Shown: positions 1 to 13,242, numbered from the stretch's first letter. The stretch is 64,000 nt of DNA from Caprimulgus europaeus (GCA_907165065.1 OU015527.1:25061686-25125685); one strand, 5' to 3'. A program made the numbers and translations. Notes: generated from the sequence alone by a model not told the origin.

Positions 1-2046
1 TTTTAAACACTGAAGGCAAGTGATGAAGGGACAAAATTCCTGAGTAAAATCTGGAAGGTCTCTATTAAAGACTGGGAATGCCAGCAGTAATTAGAAAAAA
101 AATATTTTGACAGCCGTGAATTTTCCAGATCACATAGCATTACATCATATGCTTCAGGTATAATCTTTCCAGATATGCACAACTACAATTTTTATTTAGG
201 GACTTTTTAGTTCTATTATTAAGGAGGAAGAGAAGGGGAGGACAGGAATAAGGACAATTAATTTCATCACTTCTGAAACAAGTACGGTCTCTAAAAATCA
301 AGTTCCTACAAATTTATGAACCAAACCAGTGAAACTGCAAGGGTTCAAAAATCACACAAATGGTGATTTTTAAAAGAAAGGTGACAGTAAGCCATTTGCT
401 GAACATGACCCTCATGCTGCCCAATTTTTCTGTCTACTGTGGAAGAAGACAGTGGTAGGCTAGGGTTGAGCACAGAAGCAGAAGATGCACGCCAAAGGCA
501 GGTAACTTAGTACATGACACAGATCACATGCAACAAGATCCACCAAGGCAGCAGCAAGCCTAACAGCTTAATAACAGAAAAGTGTGACAGTAGTCCCAGG
601 CAGATCTGGGAACGACTCATTATCTAATGCTTATGAGATGGTGCTATTTAGATATAGCCATTCAATGAGAAGGGAGTAGTACTGCTGAAAAAAAATGCTC
701 AGCAAGTTCATTAAAATCAGATATTTGTTACTCAGATTATCTCTTTTGCAAACCAATAACAGGAGGAAAACACATTAATTAGCCCATGTTCACAAAATCA
801 CAAAATGCAAAAAAGTTCACTGAGTTTCTAGAGTTATAGAACTCTAGAGATACAAAAAGATCATTCTAATTCTTTCTGTAGAATAATACTGTAAATAAAT
901 GTACAAAACTATATACTGTAAATGCACTCTCCTTGCATTTAGATTTGCTTAGAAAACATTTTTGATTCTCAAAACCAACATTTTCAGGAGAGTTCAAAAA
1001 ATCCTCTTGAAGAAAAGTAATAAAATCTACTGTGTATCCATAGATAAATCATTTAAACTGGATAACTTGTGATAGTTTTATTTATACGTCTGTATAAATA
1101 ATGATTTTTAGTTAAAGGAACTGCAAATTGCAAAGAGTAAAACTGTAGTATTTTGCTTCATAGCAAAGGGGTAGCCTCTTCCAAAGAGCACAAGAGGAAA
1201 AAAAAAAGACCTTAGTAATTTGTTCTTTCTGTTTTGCAATACTTTTCCTACATATCCACCTAATTTCAATGTCATAAGCCATCCCACTGAAGTTGGTGGG
1301 ACAACTCACAGACCTATAATTAAACATGTTTCTATCTGTCATAAACCTGAGCCACACCAACAATACACATGCACTTTCCGTACAGAGACACATCAGCTTG
1401 ATTGATAGTGGAGGTTAATGCAACTTTGCGTTGGGCAGCTGAGGGGGTTTATCACAGCAAGCATTATTCTTAATCTTAAGAGCGTGTATGTGCACATGCA
1501 TGTACGTGAAAATGATACTTTGCCTAACCAAACATACATACAAATGTATATATTTTTAAAGGACTAATTTCTTACTTTAACACTAACTCTGTCAGTTGTG
1601 TGCCTGTGTCATGCAGTAGCATTAAACAAGCAGTGGTTCTGTTTTTCTGAAAGTCTTTTGAAACCATGTAACAAATGAAGTGTGCCCATTGACTTAATTT
1701 CTAAATCTTTGGGCCCAGTTAGTAAATAGAGTGTTTTGGTAATGTCAGGGTTGTTTGGTTTGGATGGGCCAGTGACTTCAGAATACTTGTAAAAATTTTA
1801 CACTGGTGCACACTGTATTTTGTTAAAATATGTGACCCAAAAACCAAAAAAAAGCATCATTTTTCCTCCCCTGCATTAAAAAAAGGATACAGGAAATATA
1901 CCATAAGTGGTATTAGCACTGCTAGAAATGTGCAAAAGCAGAATAGTTGTATCATGCAAAGCGTGCAGAGAGAAAAGGAAAAAAAAGTACTGAAGCATCA
2001 GAGGGATACCCACATTTGTTAAAAGAGATTCTCTAAGGATACTAAC
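1..2046 (-). other. EFNA5: EFNA5 intron 4, 5' part
   Basis: Intron sequence after the exon 4 donor GTTAGT at 2046-2041. It continues past the left end of the window. I looked on the minus strand for the last ephrin-A5 exon (start DDTVHESAEPS and a hydrophobic GPI-anchor tail) and did not find it. No repeat family or RNA gene was recognised. The two short opposing ORFs near 1112-1405 have no recognisable domain. Confidence 0.85.
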
Positions 2047-2127
2047 CTGCTGGCTCTAATGAATTTTCTACTTTGTCGTTAACATCGAAAACACGATCAT
2101 GAACACCTATAGTTTTCATACAGCTGT
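2047..2127 (-). CDS. EFNA5: Ephrin-A5, exon 4 (juxtamembrane linker, cassette exon)
   Basis: Third coding exon in view. The acceptor is TTATAG and the donor is GTTAGT. The exon is 81 bp, phase 1 at both ends. It completes an Asn codon from exon 3 and reads SCMKTIGVHDRVFDVNDKV followed by ENSLEPA, then leaves one base for the next codon. It matches human residues 163-188 and encodes the flexible stalk between the ephrin domain and the GPI-anchor signal. The same 27-residue segment is known to be skipped in a shorter ephrin-A5 isoform, and the symmetric phase seen here allows that. The donor departs from GTRAGT at the third intron base (T instead of purine), consistent with optional use. The following exon, with the GPI-anchor signal, is not in the window. 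Confidence 0.95.
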
Positions 2128-2509
2128 CTATAACAAAAATAGAGATAACAGCCAAATATGTTAGAGAGACACCCTCATACTCCCCACTTTCCTTTTATTC
2201 TTTCTCTTTTTTATCTCTATTTATTACGTGTAATTAAGCATATCCATAGTTTAAAGTCTGTGGCACTTGTCCAAATGTCAGTACAGTCTTCCATTTGTAC
2301 AACAGTTTAAGAAACAAGTTAGCAACAAAGATATATGAAAAACTATAAGAGAATATGATGAAAATAATAACACAAATGTTACCATACAGAACAGATACAG
2401 AATATTTAACAGTTAAAAACAAAAAAAAAAAATTACTGCTGTTTACGATAACACACAGTAAACCATGCACTACAAAGCCACCCTTGAAAGGTTAAACTGA
2501 AGAACTTAC
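2128..2509 (-). other. EFNA5: EFNA5 intron 3 (382 bp)
   Basis: Complete short intron with donor GTAAGT at 2509-2504 and acceptor TTATAG ending at 2128. The acceptor side has a T-rich tract and TAAC-type candidate branch points. It contains no repeat or other gene. Confidence 0.93.
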
Positions 2510-2575
2510 TTGCTAGTCGTACAAAGACCTTAAGCTTTAGACACGATCTCCTTCCATTATCTGGGATTGCAGAAG
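2510..2575 (-). CDS. EFNA5: Ephrin-A5, exon 3 (end of ephrin domain)
   Basis: Second coding exon in view. On the minus strand a pyrimidine-rich tract ending in TTTACAG is followed by CT, which completes the Ser codon left open by exon 2. Twenty-one codons follow, reading SAIPDNGRRSCLKLKVFV and then Arg-Leu-Ala, and a single A precedes a GTAAGT donor. The exon is 66 bp, phase 1 at both ends, so it could be skipped without a frameshift, but skipping would remove Cys151, the partner of Cys90 in exon 2, and so should destroy the fold. It supplies the last beta strands of the cupredoxin-like ephrin domain. The residue after VFVR is Leu (codon CTA at 2514-2516), where I expect Pro in mammalian ephrin-A5. 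It is separated from exon 2 by 28.9 kb and from exon 4 by 382 bp. Confidence 0.95.
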
Positions 2576-3286
2576 CTGTAAATGGGGGAAAGACAAGTGG
2601 AAGAGTAAGAGAGTGAAAATACAAATAATCTTTTGTGCTAAATAAAATATCTTTTCTTCTGAAAGGCTGGACACATTTCAGCTTCTGCATGTAAGGACTT
2701 TAAGTGCACAAAGTAACTTGGTTATGCAAAAGCATGGAAAGAACTGCAGATTTTATTCTAATCCCTTTTATTATTATTTTACATGGAAGAAATGAAGCAC
2801 ATGGTATTTTCAGTGGTTCATAATCTCCTTTTCACACTTTTTCCCCAAGAAAGGTTGTTAAATATGGTTTCTGCTGTAATGCAGGTGTTTGAAAAATCAT
2901 GCTTCAAAATTAAGATCACTTAGAGAAAAGCTAGTCTTGAAATGCTAGGCTGTAAGCTTCAGCAAAAAGGGATGGAAAAAAAAAAGACACTGAAGGTGAC
3001 AATGCTAATAATAGAATTATGTATCTACTCCCACAAAAGCAGAAATACACATCATTAAATTCTACAGTAAAATGAGCCTCCATATGCTCCAATACATCTG
3101 CCTTTGTTGAGAAAATACTTATCTTTCTTCAGACAAAACATGATTCTCCATGTTATACCAATAACAAATCAAAACCAGCTTATTCCTTCTTTCTGCCCTC
3201 CCTCATCATTTCCCATTCAAAGTATTTCATTTTAAGAGTATTTACTGTACTAGGAGAAAAAGAGTAACTGGAAACATTTCTCTTTT

Positions 3287-3658
3287 GAGGAAAGGCTGAG
3301 AGACCTGGATCTGTTTGGCCTGGAGAAGAGAAGACAGGGGGATCTTATCAATGCGGATGGGACCAGGCTCTTTTCAGTGGTGGCCAGCGACAGGACAAGG
3401 GGCAACAGGCACAAACTGGAACATAGGAAGTTTCATCTGAAGATGAGGAAAAACTTCTTTACAATGAGGGTGACAGAGCACTGGAACAGGCTGCCCAGAG
3501 AGGTTGTGGAATCTCCTTCTCTGAAGATATTATCAAAACCCACCTGCATGATGCAATCCTGGACAACCTACTCTATGTGAAACTGCTTTGGCAGGGGTGG
3601 TTGCACTAGATGATCTCCAGAGGTTACGTATAATCCCTACCATTCTGTGATTCTGTGA
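3287..3658 (+). mobile_element. CR1 LINE, 3' end fragment
   Basis: Non-LTR retrotransposon remnant, sense strand plus. It begins at GAGGAAAGGCTGAG and runs through the C-terminal part of CR1 ORF2. Translation of 3377-3580 shows the conserved block [19 protein letters not shown] and [19 protein letters not shown]. The element ends with GATGATCTCC, a decayed CCCTTCCAA box and the tandem terminal repeat ATTCTGTG ATTCTGTG. It is 5'-truncated, as most bird CR1 copies are. The end of the ORF is frameshifted after SPSLK, and the last boxes are more decayed than in the copy at 54944-55343, so this insertion is probably older. Confidence 0.93.
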
Positions 3659-5250
3659 AACAACATGTCTAGCACTAACGCAAAAGATCATACACATAAG
3701 ACTGGTGTCAGCACATATTTATTACCCAGGAAAAAGTGCTGCTGTGAAAACTTTCTGCAACTGTGCTTGCTGCAAAATACATCATCATAGGGAAATACAC
3801 CTGCCTGTCACGACAGACTTGACTCCCTAGTGTATTGTCTGCCAATCTGAACAAATCAGTAATTTTCATCAATGTCTGTAATTTTGAAATTGTACATTGG
3901 CCTGCAGTTCAACATGCACACTGGCAACCAAGCAACTTGACTTGGGCATGTAGATTTTCACTTGTGAAAGACCATTTGCATATACATTTTTTTTGGCCTT
4001 GCAAAGACCTTCAAAAGTTATAGCTGAAAAATATTGCCTGAAAAAACTGTAAAGTAATTTTTATTTCATTGTCTACTCTCCCCCATCATTTAAAAAGCTA
4101 CGAACTAGGGCAGAACAAGTTGCCTTTTGCAGAAAATGGTGACTATTGAAAGCTGCCTTGATTCACAAAAGTTTATTGGGCTGGCAAGATTTATCACTCT
4201 TTCATCTGTTTTTTTGAATTCTGTCCCTGTTTGTGACAAAAAACTGAATTTATTTATAAACAGACATATGAATGCACACTCTTTGTCTTCATGCTAAGCT
4301 CACAATTGAAGGGCTCTTCAGCTGTCTTGAAATTAATTCCCTTACTCTTTGATGATGTGTTTCCAAGGCAGGTGTCAGCTTTTTCCTAGAAGAACGTACG
4401 AAGAAGAACTAGCAAATTCAGTACAAACACAAAAAAGGAGAAAAGTAAAGAATCGAATACTGCTAATGCTGTGGTTCTACAACTGTTGAGAAGTGCCTGA
4501 AAAGTTGTTTCCCTCTTTTAATCAAAAGACAAAAAGAATCAAAAGTGTGTAGAAACTATGCTCCTCCCTTCACAATGACAAGCACTTAACAACTGTTAAA
4601 AGCTGGCTTTGCTGTAGATCCTTACTAAATCAAAATCAGAAAAACTCCCTCTAGTGACACTTAGAGTAACTGGTGTGTTATTTTGGACCCAATATTTGCA
4701 CTCTGTGGCTATACACAGGAAATTGTGTCCTCTCTTGTGGTCCCCACTGAATATATGTGACTTATTTTGCTCAGATTAAACAGGTAGTTGTGGATTTCTA
4801 AGAATTGCATAGTCTTTACCACATTATGGGCATAAAGGTGGAAATAACATTCCCAACATTAGCCAAAATAGAGTACAAACAATAATTCTATCACTAATGG
4901 ATTTTTCATGCCCAGAAATTACTTCAGAAGTGTATCATGACACATATTTAAAGGCAAGTTTTAGCTTTGATGCTTACATTCTGTTGTTTATGTCCATAAA
5001 ATAAGCATGTTTGGGCTCATTGCTGTTTATTGGAATATTTTTGTTAGTTAGTGACTAACTAGGATAGCACTGGCTAGCTAAGATAGCTAAGAGCTAATAA
5101 TATTCTATCTGGGAAAACAGAAAATTAACACTTTGTACGTATAAAGTTTATATGTGTATATAATATTTACATACACTTCAGAGCAAACAACAGCTAGCAA
5201 TTGTCCATGTTTTTTTGAGCAAAAATATTAAGATCTATTCCATAGATTTT

Positions 5251-5289
5251 AGATTTGGAATAGATTTGGAATCGAAAGATTCCAAATCT
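5251..5289. repeat. Direct repeat leading into a perfect 12-bp hairpin
   Basis: AGATTTGGAAT occurs twice in tandem (5251-5261, 5262-5272). The second copy is the left arm of a perfect inverted repeat: AGATTTGGAATC (5262-5273), loop GAAA (5274-5277), GATTCCAAATCT (5278-5289). The loop is of GNRA form on the plus strand. Confidence 0.95.
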
Positions 5290-5670
5290 TTTCCACCAGT
5301 CCTCACATGGGTTTGCATACTATAGACTATATAATGAACTGCAGTTCTATTATAACCATAGCAGTTGCATTTAACTCATCATCCCAGAAACTGATGTAGT
5401 TTTAGTTTTAAGTATGAAAAAGTGCTTTTTTCCTTTCCACAGAAATTACGTACCATCAACATCAATATTGGTACCATCAACCAAAACCAGAAACTCCTCT
5501 TTAATCAATGTTTTACTCCTTCAGAAGGAATATTTTTTTTTTTTTTAAGTGACATTGTTCTACTCTCACATCTGCCTCAACAACCAAGAACACAGTGACA
5601 AAGGGATATACTGCAACCTCTTTGGCCTTCCTGAGAAATTAAGAACTGTTGCCAAGCTGCATGACTGCAG

Positions 5671-5728
5671 CATTTTTTTTTCTTCTTCCCTTCTTCTTCT
5701 CCCTCCCTCTCCCTTCTCCTTTCCACCT
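5671..5728. repeat. Polypyrimidine (TTC/CCCT) tract
   Basis: Almost pure C/T on the plus strand for about 58 bp, with TTCTTC and CCCTCC units. On the EFNA5-sense minus strand it is polypurine. Confidence 0.85.
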
Positions 5729-8700
5729 TAACAGAAAAAACACAGACCAGTTGCAGTATTTGCCTTAAGACCAGATGTATCACCCACAGAGAAGCGCCAG
5801 GTTGTCTCATACCATCTGTCCTCTCACACACATTGCAGTAAGTTTGTCCCTATTGTTCTGTTCTTGTCTTCCTTATTCTATAATATTTTCACCAGTATCC
5901 TATTAAAACTCTACCCGTTGGATTAAGATGTCCAGGATATGATGGCAACAGCTTGGATTTTTTTCCCCCTCTTTCAGCAAGAAGATCGAGATATTTTTTC
6001 TCTAAATGCTAGGCACACCACACTTGGTCTCTACTCTGGAAAGCCAAGAGTCCTCATTAAATCTGGGGAGTTTTGTATGTTAATGCTCCAAAGATTGAAC
6101 TCAAGTTTCAGTTTTAAGTCCTGTACTTCTACCTGAAAGTAATTTTAATGCCAAACTCTTGTTGAAGAAGAAATAAGTCCAAATCAGGATGACATATCAA
6201 CCAACATTTTGACTAACAAACTGCAAAGAAACACCAAACAACTAAAGCAACAAAGCAGAAAGGATAAACTGCACATATTGACACACACTAAGAATGTAAG
6301 TGTTTTTAAGGTGTTTTATTTTCCAGGAAAGGTGGGTTTCCAATGCAGCAGTCTGGCAAACTCCCTGACATTGTCTCGAATGACAGCAACATTGCTGAAT
6401 TCTGGAAAGGAGAAAGAGAATTGCCCTTTGTTAACTGGGATCTATTGAAGTTGCTTCCCCGATAAACTATTGTTGTTGTTGGTACATTCCCATGAAATTA
6501 TCTATAGTATAAGAAAATATGTCCTTTCTAGGTGATACAAAGGGAAATTTCATTCTCCTTTCTGCATGAAACTAGTTTAGAGCCTAAAACTTTGGTATAA
6601 AGCTTTTCTATTTGTCTATTTTAAAGGTTATGCTTGCTATAAAAGAGGCCAGTTCTGAGAGTAGGAACACTTTCCATTTCAAAAGCCAAAATTCCCAACA
6701 ACAACAACAAAAAAGACAATTGAAACGTTGCTGCACAACAAAAACAAATCTTTGGAAAAAAGATCTCTTATAAGAAACAAAAGAGGTAATATCCTCTTTT
6801 TCCCCAACTGATATTACAATAGGAAAGGTCTGACTGGTTCAGTTTGCATCAAGAAGAATCACAACGAAAATAGAAGAGGAACTCTGCACTGTTGCTAGTT
6901 CCTATATTCCCTTGCAATTCCTATGATACGTCACTCCTCTGTCCTGTGTCACCTTTATCAGCAACTTCATGACAATCTCCTGGGTCTCTCTTTTAAAGAA
7001 CATGTTTTAGACTTCATGGTTACACAAAGATTTGAGGTTAGAAGGAAGTACACACTAAAATCCCTCTGAAATCACAAAATATATGAAAACACTTATAAAA
7101 ATCACTGGTTTGGTCTCTTCATTATTTTTTTAATAGGAATATTCCATGATTCAGAAGAAATTCAAGTAATGATTTCTGTATTCTTGAGATGCAAATTACA
7201 TCTTCATTAGTTGAACTAGAAAAAAAAAACAACAAAACAAACAAACCCATGCAATGGGCATATAGGACTACATCCAAGCTGGATCCAAAAATGGCCAATA
7301 AAGACTACTTAGATGAGAAAAATCTCTCTTCTCTGACAACTTCTGGCTATCATTTTTATACTCTGTAAGGAAAGCAAAGACTGTGACGAAAATTATTCTC
7401 TCTTCATGTAGAGCCAAACCATAAATATTTCAGTAGCTATATTTTAATATGAAAAAAACCCCAAACCCCAAACAAACCAGCTCCCTTTATCCCACTCTTA
7501 AGGAGTCCTCTGCTAGAAAACACATGGTATTTTATTAATATATTAGATATAAACGACAAGTTAGGTCCTTCCTCAGGCTGATAAGGCTTAGCAAAGCTAT
7601 TCAATGACTGCAGGAAGCCACAGATAGAGAACAAAAGTAACATACACAGAAAATAATGTGGAGGTTTTTTCCACAACTGTTTTGCAGCTAAATTTACTAC
7701 GTTAAATCCCAAAAACTCCTTAAAGGAGTCATCAAGATATGGCCTAATCAACCTATAAAGTAAGCTAATTAAACAGTAAATGTACCAAAAAAAAGTTATT
7801 AAAATTTCAAAAGTATTTTGATCATCAGGACCTGCTAGTCATGTGACAAAAGCTGCAATCAAGTATTTTATTTCCTGAGAAAGGTAGCAGTTTGGCTGGC
7901 AACTGTCTGAGGCTCAGTTTATAACCTAAGACAAAGTTATGATGATGACACATATAAAAAGTGTCTCAAGCATCCTATTTACTGATATTCATATGTAACC
8001 AGTGGTTTCCTCTGCTTGTCTCCTTGCTCATTCTTAGCTTTCTAATTACAGTATTGTATCTTTTCCTAAAACACTCATCCTAATATATATATATATAAAA
8101 AAAAGAAATTAAAAATGCAGTTCAAATCTTCATTTAGCACTACAAATGTATTTAATTTTCAAGGCACAATCCACTATGGGCACTTCTAGCAAAATTGGAA
8201 CTGTTCAGTATACAAATAGCACTCCATTTAATCTAAGTCAGACAGTACCTTTGTTTCAGAATAGGGAGACACTGGTAAAGGAGCAGAAACCCAACACTCC
8301 CTACCACACCTCCTCATAGCCCTGATATAATGTGCTGCAGACATGCTGCAGATGGTAATTCTCTTAGTACTTTGTACTTCCAGTTTCTATTTCCAATTCA
8401 CTTGGAGTATTCTCTGAAGGATTATAAAGCAGTGTTCATGAATCACCATCAGGACAAGTCTGTTCTCACTGTATTTTTGAAAACTGTGATGAATATTTTC
8501 TTCTGCTCTCTGCTAAGATGTCCAGCAAACAGAGTCTCCTTGCAGAGAAGATTCCTGAAATCTCACCAAGATCTCATCTCAGTTCATTGCAGACATACTA
8601 CTACCAGCACTCTCTCTGTGTTACACAAATTCTGGCACTGATAAGTGCTTTCCAACCACAAACACTGAACAGAAGTATAGATTCAGACTAGCAAGCCAAT

Positions 8701-9583
8701 AGAGAATTCACCTGGTGTAACATCACAAAGGGAGAACCTGCAGAAAGCCCATACACAGGATGCTGCGTGTTGTAAATCAGAAACTCACATTCACATAGTC
8801 CTTCCACTCTCTTAGTCCTGTAAGTTACAGACAACCTATTCAGGAGAAAATATTTATAGCTGTGATTTGTCTCAGCCCTTTCAGGCACCATACCATTCCT
8901 GTTAGTCAAATCCAATATCCACATAACCTTATACAACCATAATTCCACCAACCTTAAGCGTTTTAGCATCCAATATCCTGTGCCAGCCACAGAGCTTTAG
9001 AAAGTTGTATTTTTAAGAACAGTCATCTTCTTTCTTTGTAAAGAAACAAGTACGAGTAAGCACATTAAAAATGCAGTTTTCCATTATGTTTGCCACAGGC
9101 AATATTTCTCAATTTGTGCAAGTGAAAAGAAAAAAATAGTCTATTACTTGTTAGAAGAGTTTAGCCGTTCCCCTGTAGGTTTCAGGGTGATTTACCATAC
9201 AACACAAATGTATGCAAATTAGACAGGTAAATGCAGATTAAGTTATTAAAATTCTTCTCACAGTTTAGATTGAAAAAGTTACAAATTTGCATAAACGGTA
9301 CAACTGAAAAAGTCAGATAGAATTTAATGACTCAATAACACTCCTTTGGGTGCATACATGAAGTAAGGCCCATACCTAAGGACAACGAGGCGTCATCAAA
9401 ATTATTAATCAAAAAAAAAGCTACCTGAAAGGATTTACCAATCATTTTCTCCTTGAAAGTGTTAAATTCAAAAATTCCCAGCTTTCACCAATACCCGAGT
9501 AAATCATGACTAAATTTATTTATACTTTTGCTATTGTTGAGTCTACCATCTCTCTGTATTTAGTCATCACTAAGATGAGATCA

Positions 9584-9640
9584 CAAAAAAAAACAAAATA
9601 AAACAAACAAACAACAAAAAACCAACAACAACAAAACTGA
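9584..9640. repeat. A-rich (CAAA)n-like tract
   Basis: A-runs with AAAC, CAAA and CAACAA units over about 55 bp. No element could be assigned to it. Confidence 0.8.
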
Positions 9641-10281
9641 GCAAGTTAAAAGACTCAGAAATATCAAGCCAACAGACAGAGAAAGAACCTCATCTGGAAA
9701 ATCACCTGATCTAGGACTGCCAACAACACTTGAAAACTAAGAAAGATTACCTAATAAGAAAAAGAAATAAACAAACAAGCAAACACATGCAAGGTCACAG
9801 ATCATACTGCCTATGGCTCAATACAGGCAAAAGTATCATGGATACCAATATTTCTAAATGAAGTTTTAAATTCCACAGTATTAGAAGGGCACCTAATACA
9901 AATATATATTTCGCTTTACTCCTGCATGCTCAACTACATCCTTATGAAGTGAAGGTAAAACAATCATATTGTATTTTTGTACTTATCTCTTTATGGGTGT
10001 ACATACATGCCTCCAAACATACACAAACATATTCTGAACTTGTTGCAAAATATAAATTACAAAGTGCACATCAATGGAGAAAAATATTTTATAACAGCCT
10101 CCTGCACAACAAACAGACTGAAATACTTTTATTTCCTCACGTCTTATACCTAATTTGCACTGGATTTGCACTGTATAAAATTACTGGATTATTATGACCT
10201 ATCTCACAAGTGACTGTATTTCTCAGACCTGCTAAAAATAGCCTAGTAAATGGAAGTGACTTGCCAGACAAATGCTATATT

Positions 10282-10346
10282 GAGGGATTGGACTAGATGA
10301 TCTTTCGAGGTCCCTTCCAATCCCTAACATTCTGTGATTCTGTGAT
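10282..10346 (+). mobile_element. CR1 LINE, short 3' terminus
   Basis: Only the last 65 bp of a CR1 element, plus orientation. It reads GAGGGATTGGACTAGATGAT, then TCCCTTCCAATCCCTAACAT and the terminal ATTCTGTG ATTCTGTG repeat. It is 5'-truncated within the 3' UTR and has no coding part. Confidence 0.9.
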
Positions 10347-13226
10347 ATTTTAGTGAATGTTCTTGGAAGAAAGTAATGCATAGTTACTGTTTCTGCATTA
10401 GCACTTAATGCTGAATTAACTGTCCCACTGCAACTGCTTGGCCAGGAAGAACATATTTTTTCTTGCAGTTTCTAACCCATTGCAGCTTATATATCTGGTT
10501 GAAGGCTGCATGAAATGAAAGTAAGTTTCATATCAAAGTAATACAAAACAAAATCATATCCTGTATGGTAGGAGATATAAACCCTGGACTTCTAGTTTAA
10601 TTTGCCATTTGTCCAGTATTTCATCTGTTAAGGGACTTAGCATGGTCTAGCCCTGTATTTCTCTCAGGAAGGTCCCTTATCTGCTCTACAGAGTGATTTA
10701 ATGAGAAGACTTCTTTGCTGTTGGCCTTGCTGGTGTACTGGAGTGAGACTATTTTAGTGCAGAACATCAAACCATCCCAAAGCCAAATCATTCCACAGTC
10801 ATTCACAGTGCTGGGTGCCTTCTGAGGTGAGCAGCAGCTGAGGGCTCATATGAGGCAGACAGCATCACTTTGGATCCAGTCCAAAGGTTTATTATAGTCA
10901 TATTGTTATCATCTGTCGTCCCAAGTTGCCAAGTCCAGTTGAGTTCAGGAAAACACAAAATCACCTCAGTGCAGGACAGCCTGTATCCTTCAGGAGAACA
11001 ACAAAGCAGACATTTCAGCTGCAGAAAAAAACCTGTCTGAGACGTTCCTCTGAACCAAGCCTTAAACCAATATGAGAACTAAGCTCAGTTGTTCTTTGCA
11101 AAGACTTTTTTTTTTCATAAAAGCAAGAACAGTTATGTTTGTTTATGAACCAGGGCAAAGCAGTCATCTAACTGCAGCCTGAGCTTCCCAGAGAATCTGT
11201 CTTGCCTCTGTGGTATTTCTTCTCATTAAAAAACAAACAAAGCTCAGCCAGAAAGAAATAAAAGGCATATTCTACTTTGAATGGACTTTTAGTTGCACCT
11301 AAACTTCTGTGAAACATAAGGAGGTACAGATGAAAAATAGATTATACAGTTGCTCACACATTAAATATTTGCAGGCCTTTCTCTCACTTAAGAAGGTTTC
11401 TCTTTCATAAATGCACCCTGTATTACATACTATAAAATAAGGGCTAAAAAGTCTGCACTAGCACAATATAAATGAATGATGTCACACTTTTTTATTGCAA
11501 CAAACCCACACTCATTAACTAGAATGAAATAAAAACCTCAGATCTCATTACTGTTTTCAGTAGCATTAACAAAACCAAATACAGTTATTGTACAACATTA
11601 AGACTTTATTAAGAAATTGCTAATAAAACAATACTATCAAATAGAGCACTTAGACAAATATACATCCTTCTCGTAATTTTCATAAGCACTTTTGCAGTTT
11701 GATTTTCCCTTGGTATCACTAGAAATAAAATGTTTTTCTTCAAGCTAATTTTCATCTCTAAGAAGTAGACATAAGCAAATACTTTGAAAAGATATTACAG
11801 TCTTGTTAGTAATGACCTCTTTCAGATGTTTAAAGCAACATGTTCACCCACATGGAATTTGTGGGTATTGTATCATGTTACTAAACTTCATGTACTTTAA
11901 TGGACTTCATATTATCCATGCCTAGCTTTACCACTGCTGACATTATAATAAAAGCAGAGATAAGTTTTTGGTTCTACTCCATCTTCATGGGCTTGCCACT
12001 TTCTTTAAAATATTTACAAACATTTCTAGCTTCCTATGCTATGCTTAGGATTCTCCTAATTCTGTCAGTTTATAAAAATACAGAAGTAATAATAAATGTT
12101 GTATTGATCTAGGAATGTGACATATACACAGCTGTGAAAAGTTACTTCTGCTGAGTCATCTAAGCAAAGCAAAAAATTTCTTATATATGTCTTGTGGAGA
12201 AAGGACAAGATGTAAAGGAAGGAAGAGATCTTCAAGAAGCTGCCTTAGGATCAGAGGAAATTTTTAAAAAGCACAGACTGTGGGCTGTATTTTGTTGTTA
12301 TTTAAAATGAAGAAAAACAGGGAGAATAATGCAAGTTTGAATGTGTTTCAGTGCAAATCCATGCCTAAAAGTTTGCAAATGCACTGCTTAGAGAGAAGAT
12401 TTCTGAAAGGTTTTTTCTCTTGGCAAAGTTCTAACAGCACCTTGGCACAGCCTTTACAAAAAAATGCCTTTATGTGCACAGTCAGCTCTTACACAGATAA
12501 ATTCAAATTTGAGCAGGATGGAAACCAGATATGAAATAGAAAAGGTAAAGTTTGTAAAACACATGATAGTCCACCATAACTCAAGGTCTGAATTTGACAA
12601 GTAAAGATTCTCAGGGTAGAGACCTTCTGTTTCATTACACCTATTGTGACAGGTGGTCCCAGGCCATGACTGAGTACAAACACAGTAACAGATGCCAGCA
12701 CTATGTTAATAACAGTATATCTTTATCAGGTGAATTTCCAGTTTGCTCAAGTCCTGCAGTGGGACTATTAAACCTTCAATCACTCCACCATACAAGTCAG
12801 AATTTTTTCTCTGGTCCTTAGAAGGATTTCCTTAACCTTTCAATTTGTCACCTTTGCCATGAAAAATTCTGGTAACACATCAAGCTGCAGTTTTCTCTTT
12901 AATCAAAATTTGTCCAGTGTGTCAGGCGACAGTAGTTTTATTTAAACATCTAGAGCCCTGCTTCTTTCTTTCACTTATCTAGACTGTGTTCATTGCTACA
13001 GGTTGCACTCACGCTTTGAAATCTGTATTTGAAAAAAGCCATGCTACGTGTGAATAGCCACAGCTTCATCGAGGAGAACTGCTGCCTTGTCAGGTACTTG
13101 ACATGCCTCACCTATGCCAGAAAAAGACTGTAGACTGTCATAACTATGACTGCGGAAAAGTCTAAAACACCCACGGGATAGCTAACTTTCCATTTTACTG
13201 TGCCACAAATTATTTCCTTCTGTGCC

Positions 13227-13242
13227 TTTTTTTTTTTTTTTT
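13227..13242. repeat. Poly-T run
   Basis: About 16 consecutive T. Similar runs occur near 17310-17330 (T with one C), 20679-20696 (A) and 41717-41732 (A). None is attached to a recognisable retrocopy. Confidence 0.9.

Larger units (their letters stand above)
3659..10281. other. EFNA5 intron 2 interior, no gene seen
   Basis: AT-rich single-copy-looking sequence between two CR1 ends. It contains the hairpin at 5251-5289, a polypyrimidine tract and A-rich runs (7221, 8084, 9584). ORFs of 60-104 codons here have no recognisable domain and are judged to be chance. Confidence 0.75.

Noticed and set aside
1-2046. Searched for the last EFNA5 exon (GPI-anchor signal)
   Set aside because: No reading frame on the minus strand resembles the expected stalk end plus hydrophobic tail. 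The exon is outside the window.
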